Shown here: positions 24,359 to 33,125 of the stretch, one piece after another
Numbering within the stretch: position 1 is the first letter of the stretch
Layout: each line of letters opens with the position of its first letter
Origin: RPQJ01 sp963706535
GTDB taxonomy: Bacteria > Pseudomonadota > Gammaproteobacteria > Steroidobacterales > Steroidobacteraceae
NCBI GenBank assembly: GCA_963706535.1
Contig: CAVPMU010000003.1
Location: 235,955 to 299,954, forward strand
DNA length: 64,000 nt
Direction of reading: 5' to 3'
Notes under the pieces: generated by a model
Database searches by the model: none
Told to the model about the DNA's origin: nothing
Seen by the model: the letters and a program-made list of their open reading frames with translations, nothing else
Translations under genes and position numbers: made by a program

Positions 24359-24963
24359 GACTGCGCTCCCCCAGCGAACCAGCGGTTTTCCAGGCACTCG
24401 CGCAGCCTCAATCTTGCGCGGTGCAACGTCACGTGCAGATTGGTCACGGTGATGCCCACGGTCGTACAGATCTCCTCGGCGTCGAGTTCGACGAATTCGC
24501 GCATCATCAGCACACGTGCCTGCCGCGGCGGCAACCCATCGAGACACGCGGTAAACACCTTCCAGAACTCGGCATTGCCGAAAGCCGCCTCTGGGTTGCC
24601 CCACTCCTGCGGCCGTTCCTCGTCGCGCCACGCCCCGCGCGTGTCGAACAGCGACGGCGTGACGGAATCCTGCTCGTCGTCGTCTGCCGCGAGCAGGCTG
24701 CCGGCGTAGACGAGACGCTGGCGCTGGCGCAACGTGTCCGCAATCTTGTTCTTCAGGATCGCGAAGACCCAGGTCTTGAGCGCCGCAGTGCCGCGGAATG
24801 AGCGCGCGTTCTTGAGGGCACCGATCAGCGCGTCCTGGACCGCGTCCTCGGCCAGGTGTTCGTCGTTGAGCTGCAGGGTCGCGAACCGGAGCATCTGCCT
24901 GCGCAGCTCCTCGAGAAACGCGGGGTCGGCCAGCGACACGCCGGCGTCATTCGTGTCGTTCAT
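24352..24963 (-). CDS. ECF sigma factor (RpoE-like, with zf-HC2 partner)
   Basis: A 203-residue sigma factor. Region 2 reads LQLNDEHLAEDAVQDALIGAL, then ALKTWVFAILKNKIADTLRQ (about 25-75). A long acidic linker (AADDDEQDSVTPSLFD) follows, then region 4 LPPRQARVLMMREFVELDAE and TVTNLHVTLHRARLRLRECL (about 140-190). The start at 24963 overlaps the nrtS stop (ATGA). It shares the operon whose promoter at 26355-26381 carries the island motif, so it too may be autoregulated. It is not a close copy of the sigma factor at 10201, and the regulon could belong to either. Confidence 0.92.
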   Translation of the reverse strand: MNDTNDAGVSLADPAFLEELRRQMLRFATLQLNDEHLAEDAVQDALIGALKNARSFRGTAALKTWVFAILKNKIADTLRQRQRLVYAGSLLAADDDEQDSVTPSLFDTRGAWRDEERPQEWGNPEAAFGNAEFWKVFTACLDGLPPRQARVLMMREFVELDAEEICTTVGITVTNLHVTLHRARLRLRECLENRWFAGGAQSC

Positions 24964-25184
24964 GGAGCATTTCCCCAGCGAACCTGCACCGTTGCCCCGC
25001 TGTAACTGGCGACGCAGTATGGGACGACGTAATTGAGTGCCACGTGGATCCACGAGAGCCCCTCGCCCGAGAAGATCGCCGGGCCCTGGTTGATTACGTT
25101 CAGCACTGTGCCCACGACCAGCGCAATGCGCAGGGCCGCGGAGACGATTGGCCTCGAAAAGGCCGCCCGGAGCAGTTCCATCAT
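24960..25184 (-). CDS. NrtS-like small membrane protein
   Basis: A 74-residue protein with two membrane helices: IVSAALRIALVVGTVLNVIN and IHVALNYVVPYCVASYSGA, with the loop QGPAIFSGEGLSW between. This fits the NrtS family (named as nitrate/nitrite transporter), whose members share the VGTxLNxINQG and YxVPYCVxxY signatures. It is coupled by ATGA overlaps to the FAD oxidoreductase upstream and the ECF sigma factor downstream. A sensor-like role beside the sigma factor is possible, because NrtS-type genes recur beside such sigma operons in my memory, but this is not proven. Confidence 0.72.
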   Translation of the reverse strand: MMELLRAAFSRPIVSAALRIALVVGTVLNVINQGPAIFSGEGLSWIHVALNYVVPYCVASYSGATVQVRWGNAP

Positions 25185-26317
25185 GCCCGCACTTTACTCA
25201 CTGAAACGCCGTGCGGCGAGACGGAGTGCCGCTCGACGAACCGACGGTCAATTCGATCCTTCCAGCGCCAGGCCCACGCGCCGCCGCAGCTCAGGTTGCC
25301 CCACGAGACGACCGCGCTGCGCGGGCCGCAGGCCAGCAGGTACAACGAGCGCCGCCGCGGGTGGTACTGGCGGAAACGTCCGCCCGAGAGCACGGCGGCG
25401 AGATTATTGGCGAGCACCGGACCGGCCCGGACCGCGTGCACACCGGATCGGGCGAAGTGCCGCTCGTCTCGTGAACAGACATCGCCCGCGGCGAAGACCT
25501 GGCTGTGGGAATGGCTGCGATGATGCGAATCGACGGCGACGTAGCCCTGCGCGTCGAGTTGCAGCCCGCTGACCCTGAGCCAGCTCGGCGGCGCAGCACC
25601 GGTGGCCGCGATGACGCAATCGGCAGAGATCGTGCTGCCGTCTGGCAACAGCAGACCGTCGCGCGTGCCAACCGCATGGCCGTCATGCTGCCTGACGCCC
25701 ACGCGGCCCGCCCAATCGGCGACCCGCCGCCTCGCTCCCGGGCCATGGCCGACGAGGAACTTCTCGCGCGGCGCCACGAGACACACCTCGCCATCGATGC
25801 GCTCACGATCGAACGCGTGGCGCGTGGCCAGCGCGACCTCGACGCCGGCCGCGCCGGCGCCGACCACTGCGACCCGGAACCCCGGACGGCGGTGCACGGC
25901 CGCCAGGATGCCCGGCCAGCGCTCCATGAACTCATCGAGCGGACGCAGTGGCAACAAGCGGCCGCCCAGCGTTTCGAGCCACGAGGTGTCGATCTCGCTG
26001 CCGACGTCCAGTGACAGCACGTCGTAGTCGATGTGTCGTCCGTCCGACAGCGCCACGCAGCGACGGTTGGCGTCCATGGCGCCGATGCTGTACTTGACCA
26101 GTCTCACGTTCGCGCGACGGGCCAGCGGCTCGAGGTCGATTTCGAGGTCGGTGCGCACATAGTGGCCTGCGATCCAGCCCGGCAACATGCCCGAGTACGC
26201 CTGCCGAGGCGTGGGCGTGACCAGCGTGACTTCGACGCCTCGCAGCGGCGCCCGGGCTAGGGCGTTGAGGACAGCCAGGTGCGCGTGCCCACCGCCCGCC
26301 AGGACCAGGCGCTTCAC
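25181..26317 (-). CDS. FAD-dependent NADH-dehydrogenase-like oxidoreductase
   Basis: A 378-residue flavoprotein. KRLVLAGGGHAHLAVLNALAR is the FAD dinucleotide fold at the N-terminus, followed by YSGMLPGWIAGHY. The second Rossmann motif is RVAVVGAGAAGVEVALA, and VFAAGDVCSRDE is the late FAD contact. It resembles the NDH-2-like domain fused to SelD in some bacteria. The chosen start is GTG at 26317, with AGAGGAG six bases upstream; the first ATG in frame (26362) would lie on the promoter's second box. It opens the operon containing the second ECF sigma factor. The electron acceptor is unknown. Confidence 0.85.
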   Translation of the reverse strand: MKRLVLAGGGHAHLAVLNALARAPLRGVEVTLVTPTPRQAYSGMLPGWIAGHYVRTDLEIDLEPLARRANVRLVKYSIGAMDANRRCVALSDGRHIDYDVLSLDVGSEIDTSWLETLGGRLLPLRPLDEFMERWPGILAAVHRRPGFRVAVVGAGAAGVEVALATRHAFDRERIDGEVCLVAPREKFLVGHGPGARRRVADWAGRVGVRQHDGHAVGTRDGLLLPDGSTISADCVIAATGAAPPSWLRVSGLQLDAQGYVAVDSHHRSHSHSQVFAAGDVCSRDERHFARSGVHAVRAGPVLANNLAAVLSGGRFRQYHPRRRSLYLLACGPRSAVVSWGNLSCGGAWAWRWKDRIDRRFVERHSVSPHGVSVSKVRA

Positions 26318-26354
26318 CTTCGACTCCTCTGCTGAATTCGATTCATCGCCTTTC

Positions 26355-26381
26355 TGTCGCACCGCGGCCCGATTCCTTACG
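26355..26381 (-). promoter_or_regulatory. Putative ECF promoter of the FAD oxidoreductase-sigma operon
   Basis: CGTAAGGA (26381-26374, minus strand; one mismatch in the first box), 14 bases, CGACA (26359-26355). It is back to back with the plus-strand copy at 26401, with only 19 bases between the first boxes. Confidence 0.62.
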
Positions 26382-26400
26382 CGTCATCCGGGGCGAGCCC

Positions 26401-26428
26401 TGTAAGAAAGGCCTGGTGCACGGCGACC
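26401..26428 (+). promoter_or_regulatory. Putative ECF promoter of the MTAP-like gene
   Basis: TGTAAGAA (26401-26408), 15 bases, CGACC (26424-26428). The ATG of the phosphorylase gene is 38 bases downstream. Confidence 0.7.
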
Positions 26429-26465
26429 GAAAGGCACAACAAGGCGACGGTTCGGAGCAAACGGC

Positions 26466-27338
<873 letters not shown>

Positions 27339-28232
27339 TCGATCCGGTCAGCATCCTGCTCGCGTTGTCGCTCGGCTTCGTACTTGAGCGATCGTCCATG
27401 TGTACGGTCGCCAACGTCGAACGGCTGGTCGTCCGGCGCAGGGCGGACGGTCTGCTGGGGCTCGGCGTCGCCGTCAGTTGGTCAGGTGTGGTGCTGCTCG
27501 GGCTTGCAGCCCTGAACCCGAACGTCGTTCGACTACCCATCGACTTCGGACTGTCACCGGCCCTCATTGCGGGCGCCATCGTCATGGGCGTCGGCAGCGC
27601 CATCAACGGCGGATGTTTCGTTGGCAGCGTCGTGCGCGCGGGCTCCGGCAACCTGAATTTCCTGGCAACGCTGGTCGGTATCGGCTTAGGAATGCACTGG
27701 CTCGACGGCAGCACGACGCTACAGGACGATCTCACGACGCCGGCCGCAGGAATGGCAATACGGGGGGTCATCTGGTTCGGCTTTCTCCTGATCGGCGCGG
27801 GTGCGATCCTGGCCGTCATCGTTCGACGCGAGCACCGTCGTGTGGCATGGATGGAACGGTGGCCCCGTGCCTTCGCTTTCCGCGGCGGGGATACTGGCCG
27901 GCCTGATGTTCGCGCGCAATCCTGACTGGACCTACGCGGTCGCGATCGATCAGCTGTCCCACGCGGCCGGGCGAGCCATCGACTGGCCTGGGGTGGCCGC
28001 ACCGGTCGCGCTGTTCGTAGGGGCCTTGCTCGGCGCGCGCGTCTCCGGTCGGTTCCGACTGCGCCGGCCCGCGCTAGACATCATGGCCTGACTCGGTAAA
28101 GGAGTCAGGCGTGGTCAGGGAAGTGAAGGAAGAGGTCTGCCTCCGGTATCGTGGGTTGCGCACCGGAGTGCGCCGAGCCACCTGCAGAGCGCCCGAGGGC
28201 GAGCTACTGCACATCATTCGCGGAGGCAGACC

Positions 28233-29339
28233 ATGAACGAAGTTAGCAGATTTTTCGTCGGTTTGGATGTTCACAAGGAGTCCATTGCCATCGGCGTCGC
28301 CGAGGCGGGGCGCGAGGAGCCGCGCTTTCTCGGCACCGTGGGGCCGGATCCGGCGGAGCTGCGCAAGGCGCTGAAGCGGATCGGTCCAGCCGCGACGCTG
28401 CTGATCGTGTACGAGGCGGGTCCGAGTGGCTACGGGCTGGCGCGGGATCTGGGCGCCCGCGGCTACCGCTGCGAGGTGATCGCGCCCTCGAAGATCGCGC
28501 GTCGCCCGGGCGATCGGATCAAGACGGATCGGCGCGATGCGCTGCTGCTCGCGCGCCTGGCGCGCTCGGGGGAGCTGGTGCAGGTCGTTGTCCCGGATGA
28601 GCGCGATGAGGCGCTGCGGGATTTGTCCCGCTCTCGCTCGGATGCGGTGCGGGCGCGCCTCAAGGCCCGCCAGCAACTCAAAGCGCTGCTGCTGCGGCAC
28701 GGGCATCGCTACAGCGGCAAGAGTTCCTGGACACTCGCGCATGAGCGTTACCTGTCGAGCGTGACGTTCGAGCACCGCGCCCAGGATATCGCCTTCACCG
28801 AATATCGCAGCGCCGTGCGCGAGGCGCATGAGCGCGTCGAGCGGCTCACCGAGTCGCTGCGCGCGCAGCTCGAGAGCTGGCGGATGCGCCCGGTGGTCGA
28901 GGCGTTGATGAGTCTGCGCGGCATCGACGTTGTGGCCGCGGTCACGCTGGTGGCCGAGATCGGCGATATCCGCCGTTTTACCCATCCGCGCGAGCTGATG
29001 TCGTTCCTCGGACTCGTGCCCAGTGAGCACTCCAGTGGCCAGACGCGCCGGCTGGGCGCGATCACCAAGTGTGGCAACGGCCATGCGCGACGCGTGCTGG
29101 TGGAGGCGGCCTGGAACTACCGCTTCCCGGCCCGTATCAGCCGCGTCCTGCAAGTGCGCCAGGAGAACCAGCCGAAGCCGATCCGCGACATCGCCTGGCG
29201 TGCGCAGCTGCGGCTCAGCGAGCGCTATCGCCGACTGCTCGCGCGGCAGTTGCCGACGAACAAAGTCTGCGTCGCCATCGCACGCGAGCTCACCGGCTTC
29301 ATCTGGGATCTCGCTCGACAGGTCAAGCCGATCGCCTGA
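28233..29339 (+). CDS. IS110-family DEDD transposase
   Basis: A 368-residue transposase. The N-terminal RuvC-like catalytic domain starts FFVGLDVHKESIAIGVAEAG (first Asp at 12), with VYEAGPSGYGLARDLG and KTDRRDALLLARLA giving the further acidic residues. The C-terminal Tnp20 domain reads LRGIDVVAAVTLVAEIGDI, LMSFLGLVPSEHSSG and ITKCGNGHARRVLVEAAWNY, with the conserved Ser. The reading frame is full length and undamaged, so the element could still move. It starts 150 bases inside the left end. Confidence 0.95.
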   Translation: MNEVSRFFVGLDVHKESIAIGVAEAGREEPRFLGTVGPDPAELRKALKRIGPAATLLIVYEAGPSGYGLARDLGARGYRCEVIAPSKIARRPGDRIKTDRRDALLLARLARSGELVQVVVPDERDEALRDLSRSRSDAVRARLKARQQLKALLLRHGHRYSGKSSWTLAHERYLSSVTFEHRAQDIAFTEYRSAVREAHERVERLTESLRAQLESWRMRPVVEALMSLRGIDVVAAVTLVAEIGDIRRFTHPRELMSFLGLVPSEHSSGQTRRLGAITKCGNGHARRVLVEAAWNYRFPARISRVLQVRQENQPKPIRDIAWRAQLRLSERYRRLLARQLPTNKVCVAIARELTGFIWDLARQVKPIA

Positions 29340-29677
29340 GCGAGCCCCACCGCCCCACACAACATCGAGGCCTACCGCCATGCGATAAACCGCACACTGC
29401 ACACACCCAAGCGGCAACGCGATGCGCGGGCAACGATGAGGGGAATCCTCGAGCGGGCTATGTGGGCATCCTTCGGGATGATCCCCGTCACTAGAGCGAG
29501 GCAGCCCCGCGACGTATCGATGACGGGCGGTAGCCAACCCGCGGATATCAGCATGATCCATCGTCGCCATAAACCGCCCGCGCGTCGCGTTGCCCCTTCG
29601 GTGTGAACATCCGCCCTCGACTTGAAGCACGAAAACCGTGAGAAACTATCTCGCCCTACTTGACAAGGTCAGGCCAT
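29340..29677 (+). ncRNA. Noncoding 3' segment of the IS element, candidate bridge/seek RNA region
   Basis: 338 bases between the transposase stop and the right end without a convincing gene. IS1111-group elements, as I recall, encode their guide RNA in this position. Small hairpins are visible, such as GCATCC-TTC-GGGATG at 29467-29481, and two near-identical bits (ATAAACCGC at 29384 and 29569). ATATCAGC at 29545-29552 recurs exactly at the right junction (29676-29683), as a target guide might. RNA boundaries cannot be set by eye. Confidence 0.35.
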
Positions 29678-29857
29678 ATCAGCCCCTGGTCTGCGCTGCC
29701 TGACGGGCGGTGCCTTGATGGGCTCCGGAGCGCGACTGATTCCCGGAGGTAACGACACCTTGCTGCTCTGGTCTAATCCGGGGATCACCGTCTACGGCAT
29801 CGTGGCGTACGCCGTCATGACGGGGACCATCGCAGCAACCATCTGGGGAATGCGTCG

Positions 29858-30805
29858 ATGATTCAGTACATGCGTCGAATCCATTGGCCCTTCATCGCCC
29901 TGATGATCGTTGCCGCGCCCATCACACGGGTCGACGCTGCGGCCAATGGCTGCGGCAAGGGCGGCGATCTGGCGGTCCAGGTGCTCGGGTCTGGTGGCCC
30001 GGAGTTGGCCTCGGGTCGCGCCAGCACTTCCTACCTGATCTGGCACGACGAGCGAGCCCGCGTGCTGGTGGATCTCGGCGCCGGCGCCATGTTGCGCTAC
30101 GGGCAGAGCGGCGCGCACCTGGAAGACCTCGAGTTCCTCGCGTTGAGCCACCTGCACGTCGATCACCCGGCCGACGTCCCGGCGTTGGTGAAATCGGGCT
30201 ACTTCAGTGCCCGCACTGCCCCGCTGGGTGTGGCCGGGCCGGGTTCCGCAAGCGTCTTCCCAGGCCTCGTGGAGTGGCTGGATGCGCTGCTTGCACCGCG
30301 GGCAGGCGCCTTCCGTTACCTCTCGGGCGCGCTCGACGGCTCCGGCGGTCAATTCCCTCTGGCGCCGCAGGAGATTCCAGTCCAGCCGGGCCGCATCAGC
30401 GTTGTCATCGATCGGTCGGACCTCAGGATCGAGGCGCTGCCGGTGCCTCACGGCGTGGTACCCGCGCTCGCCTACCGGATCCGTGTTGGCGATCGGGTCG
30501 TTGTCTTCGGCGGCGACCAGAACGGACAGTCCGACCGTTTCTGGGATCTGGCGCGAGGCGCGGATCTGCTGGTGGCACACCTCGCCATCCCGGAGGAGGC
30601 CGGTGGAGCGGCGCGGGCGTTGCACGCACCGCCCAGCCGGATCGGCGAGCGCGCGGCGCGTGCGGGAGTCGCGCACCTCGTGCTTTCACACTTCATGACG
30701 CGGAGCGAAGCGACACTCGATGCCAATGTCGAGATCGTACGACGAGCGTACGGTGGGCCCGTGACGCTGGCCAGCGATCTCCTGTGCATTGCCGTCGCCA
30801 GATGA
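29858..30805 (+). CDS. Secreted MBL-fold metallohydrolase (RNase Z-like fold)
   Basis: A 315-residue protein with an N-terminal signal (FIALMIVAAPITRVDA-AAN, to about 28). The metallo-beta-lactamase core includes VQVLGSGGPEL, a shortened zinc motif LSHLHVDHPADVPALV (HxHxDH, about 88-93) and a later VVFGGDQNG Asp and LVLSHF His. The overall layout resembles the RNase Z/AtsA branch, but the export signal makes an RNA substrate unlikely. The substrate is unknown. The start overlaps the end of the broken yeeE (ATGA at 29858-29861), so it was part of the phosphorylase-yeeE operon before the IS insertion. The DNA after it (30806-31028) shows no supportable gene. Confidence 0.85.
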   Translation: MIQYMRRIHWPFIALMIVAAPITRVDAAANGCGKGGDLAVQVLGSGGPELASGRASTSYLIWHDERARVLVDLGAGAMLRYGQSGAHLEDLEFLALSHLHVDHPADVPALVKSGYFSARTAPLGVAGPGSASVFPGLVEWLDALLAPRAGAFRYLSGALDGSGGQFPLAPQEIPVQPGRISVVIDRSDLRIEALPVPHGVVPALAYRIRVGDRVVVFGGDQNGQSDRFWDLARGADLLVAHLAIPEEAGGAARALHAPPSRIGERAARAGVAHLVLSHFMTRSEATLDANVEIVRRAYGGPVTLASDLLCIAVAR

Positions 30806-31028
30806 TCAAATCATGGTCGACAAATGAGCCGTTGCCCGCTGGCGATGCGGGCGGTATTTGCGGCGACGGTACTTGTTCCAGCTCGCCGACGATTGCCACC
30901 GCGATTGCACAGATCTTTGCCCGACAGGCGCGACGCCGCATGGCAGCTACCCTTGGGATATCCTGTGAAGGCACGCGAGTGCTGCAGTCGACTCCAGATA
31001 TCGTCGCTGCGTGTGAGCGATTGCTGCA

Positions 31029-31241
31029 CTACCGCTCAGTTCCGCCGCGCATCTGTACCGGCGGGCACGGCACGGTGCCGTAGGAACAATAGACGCAGCA
31101 GTCTCCGGGTCTGGGCCTGAGCACCGCATGGCACTGCCCGCACTCGTAAAAGAACTGGCACGCGTCGGTTGGCATTCTCTCGGTTCTGGTGCATCCGCAC
31201 GCCGGGCAGGTAAGCGTCGAGTCCGGAATCACGCCGCTCAC
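31029..31241 (-). CDS. GDCCVxC-domain small protein
   Basis: A 70-residue cysteine-rich protein: LTCPACGCTRTERMP (a CxxCxC zinc-like knuckle), FYECGQCHAVLRP and the defining GDCCVYCSYGTVPCPPVQ. In related proteins the cysteine of the GDCC motif can be selenocysteine; here all are Cys codons. The gene is coupled to merP by an ATGA overlap and is the last gene of the mer operon. It probably binds mercury or another soft metal, as an accessory carrier; direct evidence is lacking. Confidence 0.85.
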   Translation of the reverse strand: MSGVIPDSTLTCPACGCTRTERMPTDACQFFYECGQCHAVLRPRPGDCCVYCSYGTVPCPPVQMRGGTER

Positions 31242-31522
31242 GTTGTGTGCCTGACCACGGTGGACGGGTAGCCCGCATCCTTGGTCGCACGAGTCAGGGC
31301 CTCGACCGTGATCCCGGTGTCATCGAAGGTGACGATCGCCTCACGCTGGTCGGGCCTGATCTCCGTTTTGCGGACGCCCGGTACTCTGGACAGAGCCTTT
31401 TTCACCGTAATCGGGCAAGCGGCGCAGTTCATGCCGGGGACGGACAGCGTCACAGTCCGCGTTTCCGCCAGCGCCGGAAAGGTCGCTGCACTGAGCGATA
31501 GAGCTACCAGGATCCCTTTCAT
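31238..31522 (-). CDS. merP: Periplasmic mercury-binding protein MerP
   Basis: A 94-residue protein with a signal peptide (MKGILVALSLSAATFPALA, 1-19) and one HMA domain. The metal site is GMNCAACPITVKKAL (C34-AA-C37), as in MerP. It collects Hg(II) in the periplasm and passes it to MerT. It lies 12 bases after merT and overlaps the GDCCVxC gene, in a standard merTP order. Confidence 0.93.
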   Translation of the reverse strand: MKGILVALSLSAATFPALAETRTVTLSVPGMNCAACPITVKKALSRVPGVRKTEIRPDQREAIVTFDDTGITVEALTRATKDAGYPSTVVRHTT

Positions 31523-31534
31523 GTCTTCCTCAGT

Positions 31535-31921
31535 TCAATAGAACAAGGGGACCATCAACGGAAACGCCAGTGCGGTCACGACCAGCGCCGTCACGAACCA
31601 GAACACTACCTTGTAGGCCCGGTTGACCCGCGGCACCGCGCAGACCTGTCCGAGTTCGCATGCGCTTGTCTTGCGCCAGATGCGCCGGCGTGCCAACAAC
31701 ATTGCAATTACGGCTCCGCCGCTGAGCAGCGGCCGGAACGGTTCGAGCAAGGTCAGGTTGCCGGTCCACGCGCCGGACACACCGAGCATGACCAGAACCA
31801 GCGGCCCGAGGCAGCAGGCCGAGGCGAGGACCGCGGCCAGTCCGCCTGCCAGCAGCGCCCGGCCGCCCCCGGGAAGGGCCGGTGGGTAGGTGAAAGCGGC
31901 GGTCTGAGACTCTGGTTTCAC
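31535..31921 (-). CDS. merT: Mercuric ion transporter MerT
   Basis: A 128-residue inner-membrane protein with three hydrophobic segments. The first carries the Hg-binding Cys pair ASACCLGPLVLVMLG (about 33-42). The cytoplasmic loop has the second pair in SACELGQVCAVPRVNRAYK. Both features identify MerT, which moves Hg(II) inward from MerP. It starts directly downstream of a typical mer promoter. No merA is adjacent, so imported Hg(II) would need a reductase from elsewhere. Confidence 0.93.
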   Translation of the reverse strand: MKPESQTAAFTYPPALPGGGRALLAGGLAAVLASACCLGPLVLVMLGVSGAWTGNLTLLEPFRPLLSGGAVIAMLLARRRIWRKTSACELGQVCAVPRVNRAYKVVFWFVTALVVTALAFPLMVPLFY

Positions 31922-31927
31922 GGAGTA

Positions 31928-31958
31928 AGCTTACTTCCGTACTCAAGTACGGAGTCAA
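31928..31958 (-). promoter_or_regulatory. mer operator-promoter (MerR-controlled)
   Basis: On the minus strand TTGACT (31958-31953), a 19-base spacer and TAAGCT (31933-31928). The spacer holds the dyad CCGTACTTGAGTACGG. The over-long 19-base spacer and this dyad are the features of MerR-activated promoters. Confidence 0.92.
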
Positions 31959-31963
31959 GCGAC

Positions 31964-32371
31964 GTGAACAGCCCTGATGCTCAGATCACCATCGGCACCC
32001 TTGCCGGACGCGCCGGCGTCGGTGTCGAGACAATTCGCTTCTATCAGCGCAAGAGGCTCCTGCACCAACCGCAACGATCTCACGGCCGCATACGTCGATA
32101 TGGCGCGACTGATCTTGCCCGCGTGCGCTTCATCCGATCCGCTCAACGCCTGGGGTTCAGCCTCGACGAGGTCGCTGATTTGCTCAAGCTCGAGGACGGC
32201 TCAAATTGCTCTGAAACGCGTAAGCGGGCGACGGGCAAGCTCGAGGACGTTCGGGCCAGGCTTGCAGACCTGCGGCGCATTGAAACCGTGCTGGCTGAGC
32301 TCGTGCAGCGATGCAGGGCCTCGCGCGGCCGGGTGCGCTGTCCGATGATCGCGGCATTGCACGAGTCATGA
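31964..32371 (+). CDS. merR: Mercury-responsive regulator MerR
   Basis: A 135-residue MerR-family regulator divergent from merT. The helix-turn-helix is ITIGTLAGRAGVGVETIRFYQRK; the coiled-coil helix spans about 80-115. The three Hg-ligating cysteines are in DGSNCSETRKRA, VQRCRASRGR and VRCPMI, as in authentic MerR. The start is GTG at 31964, a few bases past the operator. It should repress merT without metal and activate it with Hg(II), and also limit its own transcription. Confidence 0.92.
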   Translation: MNSPDAQITIGTLAGRAGVGVETIRFYQRKRLLHQPQRSHGRIRRYGATDLARVRFIRSAQRLGFSLDEVADLLKLEDGSNCSETRKRATGKLEDVRARLADLRRIETVLAELVQRCRASRGRVRCPMIAALHES

Positions 32372-32466
32372 CGGGAGGAAGACAGTAGCTCCTTTTGACC
32401 CAGGCGACCGCGCACGGAGCCACCGGCGGCCTCGCCTTCAATCGGTGTGCCGGACGCACGGACTGA

Positions 32467-33045
32467 CTATCTCTTTGCGAAGCCGCTGACGGACTCCAGG
32501 ACTTCCGTCGGATCTGGCCGCGCCTTGTAGCCCTGCTCGAAGAACTTGGCGAGTATCGTGCGGTCGCGCCCGATCACGAAGATGCCCGGATGCGGCACGC
32601 CGAAGGCGCGGTCGCCAGTCGGATACTGCGTGTCGCGGATGCCAATGTCCTCACCAGTCTTGCCCGCCGGATCCGCGAGCATCGTGAAACCGATGGTCGC
32701 CTGGTCGTGGAATGCCTTGACGAGCGGCACCTCGTCCACGCTCACCGAAACGAGCGGAAAGCCGAGCGACTGGAACTCCCCGGCCTGCTGATTGAGTTCG
32801 GCGAGTTGCCGTTTGCAGAACGGGCACCAATCGGCCGATCGGACGAACACGACCGTGACGCCATGCGTGCCCATGAGGTCGTTGATCGAGCGCAGCCGGC
32901 CGGACTGGTCCGCCAGCCGCAGATCGTTCAGGAATGGCGATCCGACGGGCGGTCCCGGCGGCACCCAGGTCGATTCCGAGGCGACGGCCAATCCCGTTGC
33001 CAGGAACACGCCGGTGACGAGTGTCTGCAGTGATCGAAAGTGCAT
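32467..33045 (-). CDS. Secreted peroxiredoxin-like (redoxin) protein
   Basis: A 192-residue exported redoxin. The signal peptide is at 1-23 (LQTLVTGVFLATGLAVASES). The thioredoxin-fold core has TVVFVRSADWCPFCKRQLAE with a WCPFC dithiol (about 75-79), LVSVSVDEVPLV and GVPHPGIFVIGRD. It looks like the AhpC/TSA-related redoxin family, acting in the periplasm on peroxides or disulfides. The start at 33045 gives the signal peptide. It may be cotranscribed with the AhpD-like gene upstream, 80 bases away. No partner reductase is evident. Confidence 0.88.
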   Translation of the reverse strand: MHFRSLQTLVTGVFLATGLAVASESTWVPPGPPVGSPFLNDLRLADQSGRLRSINDLMGTHGVTVVFVRSADWCPFCKRQLAELNQQAGEFQSLGFPLVSVSVDEVPLVKAFHDQATIGFTMLADPAGKTGEDIGIRDTQYPTGDRAFGVPHPGIFVIGRDRTILAKFFEQGYKARPDPTEVLESVSGFAKR

Positions 33046-33125
33046 GAATGCTCCCTTGCGGTTCCACCGCACAATGGCGCAGCGGCCCTCCGAGCAGGGC
33101 CGCCCGCCGGTTGAATCGCGAACGA

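Larger units (their letters stand above)
28083..29677 (+). mobile_element. IS110-family element (IS1111-like group)
   Basis: About 1.6 kb interrupting yeeE. The ends are imperfect inverted repeats: ATGGCCTGACTCGGTAAAG at the left and ATGGCCTGACCTTGTCAAG read inward from the right end at 29677. The first ten bases are identical. ATC precedes the left end and ATCAG follows the right end, so a 3-bp repeat or chance match exists. The left end also has a perfect 8-bp hairpin, CCTGACTC/GAGTCAGG (28087-28109). The single transposase gene and a 338-base noncoding 3' segment fit the IS1111 layout. Confidence 0.78.

Noticed and set aside
28074..29630. A 518-codon minus-strand frame across the IS110-type element
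   Set aside because: It is antisense to an intact transposase and has no family resemblance.
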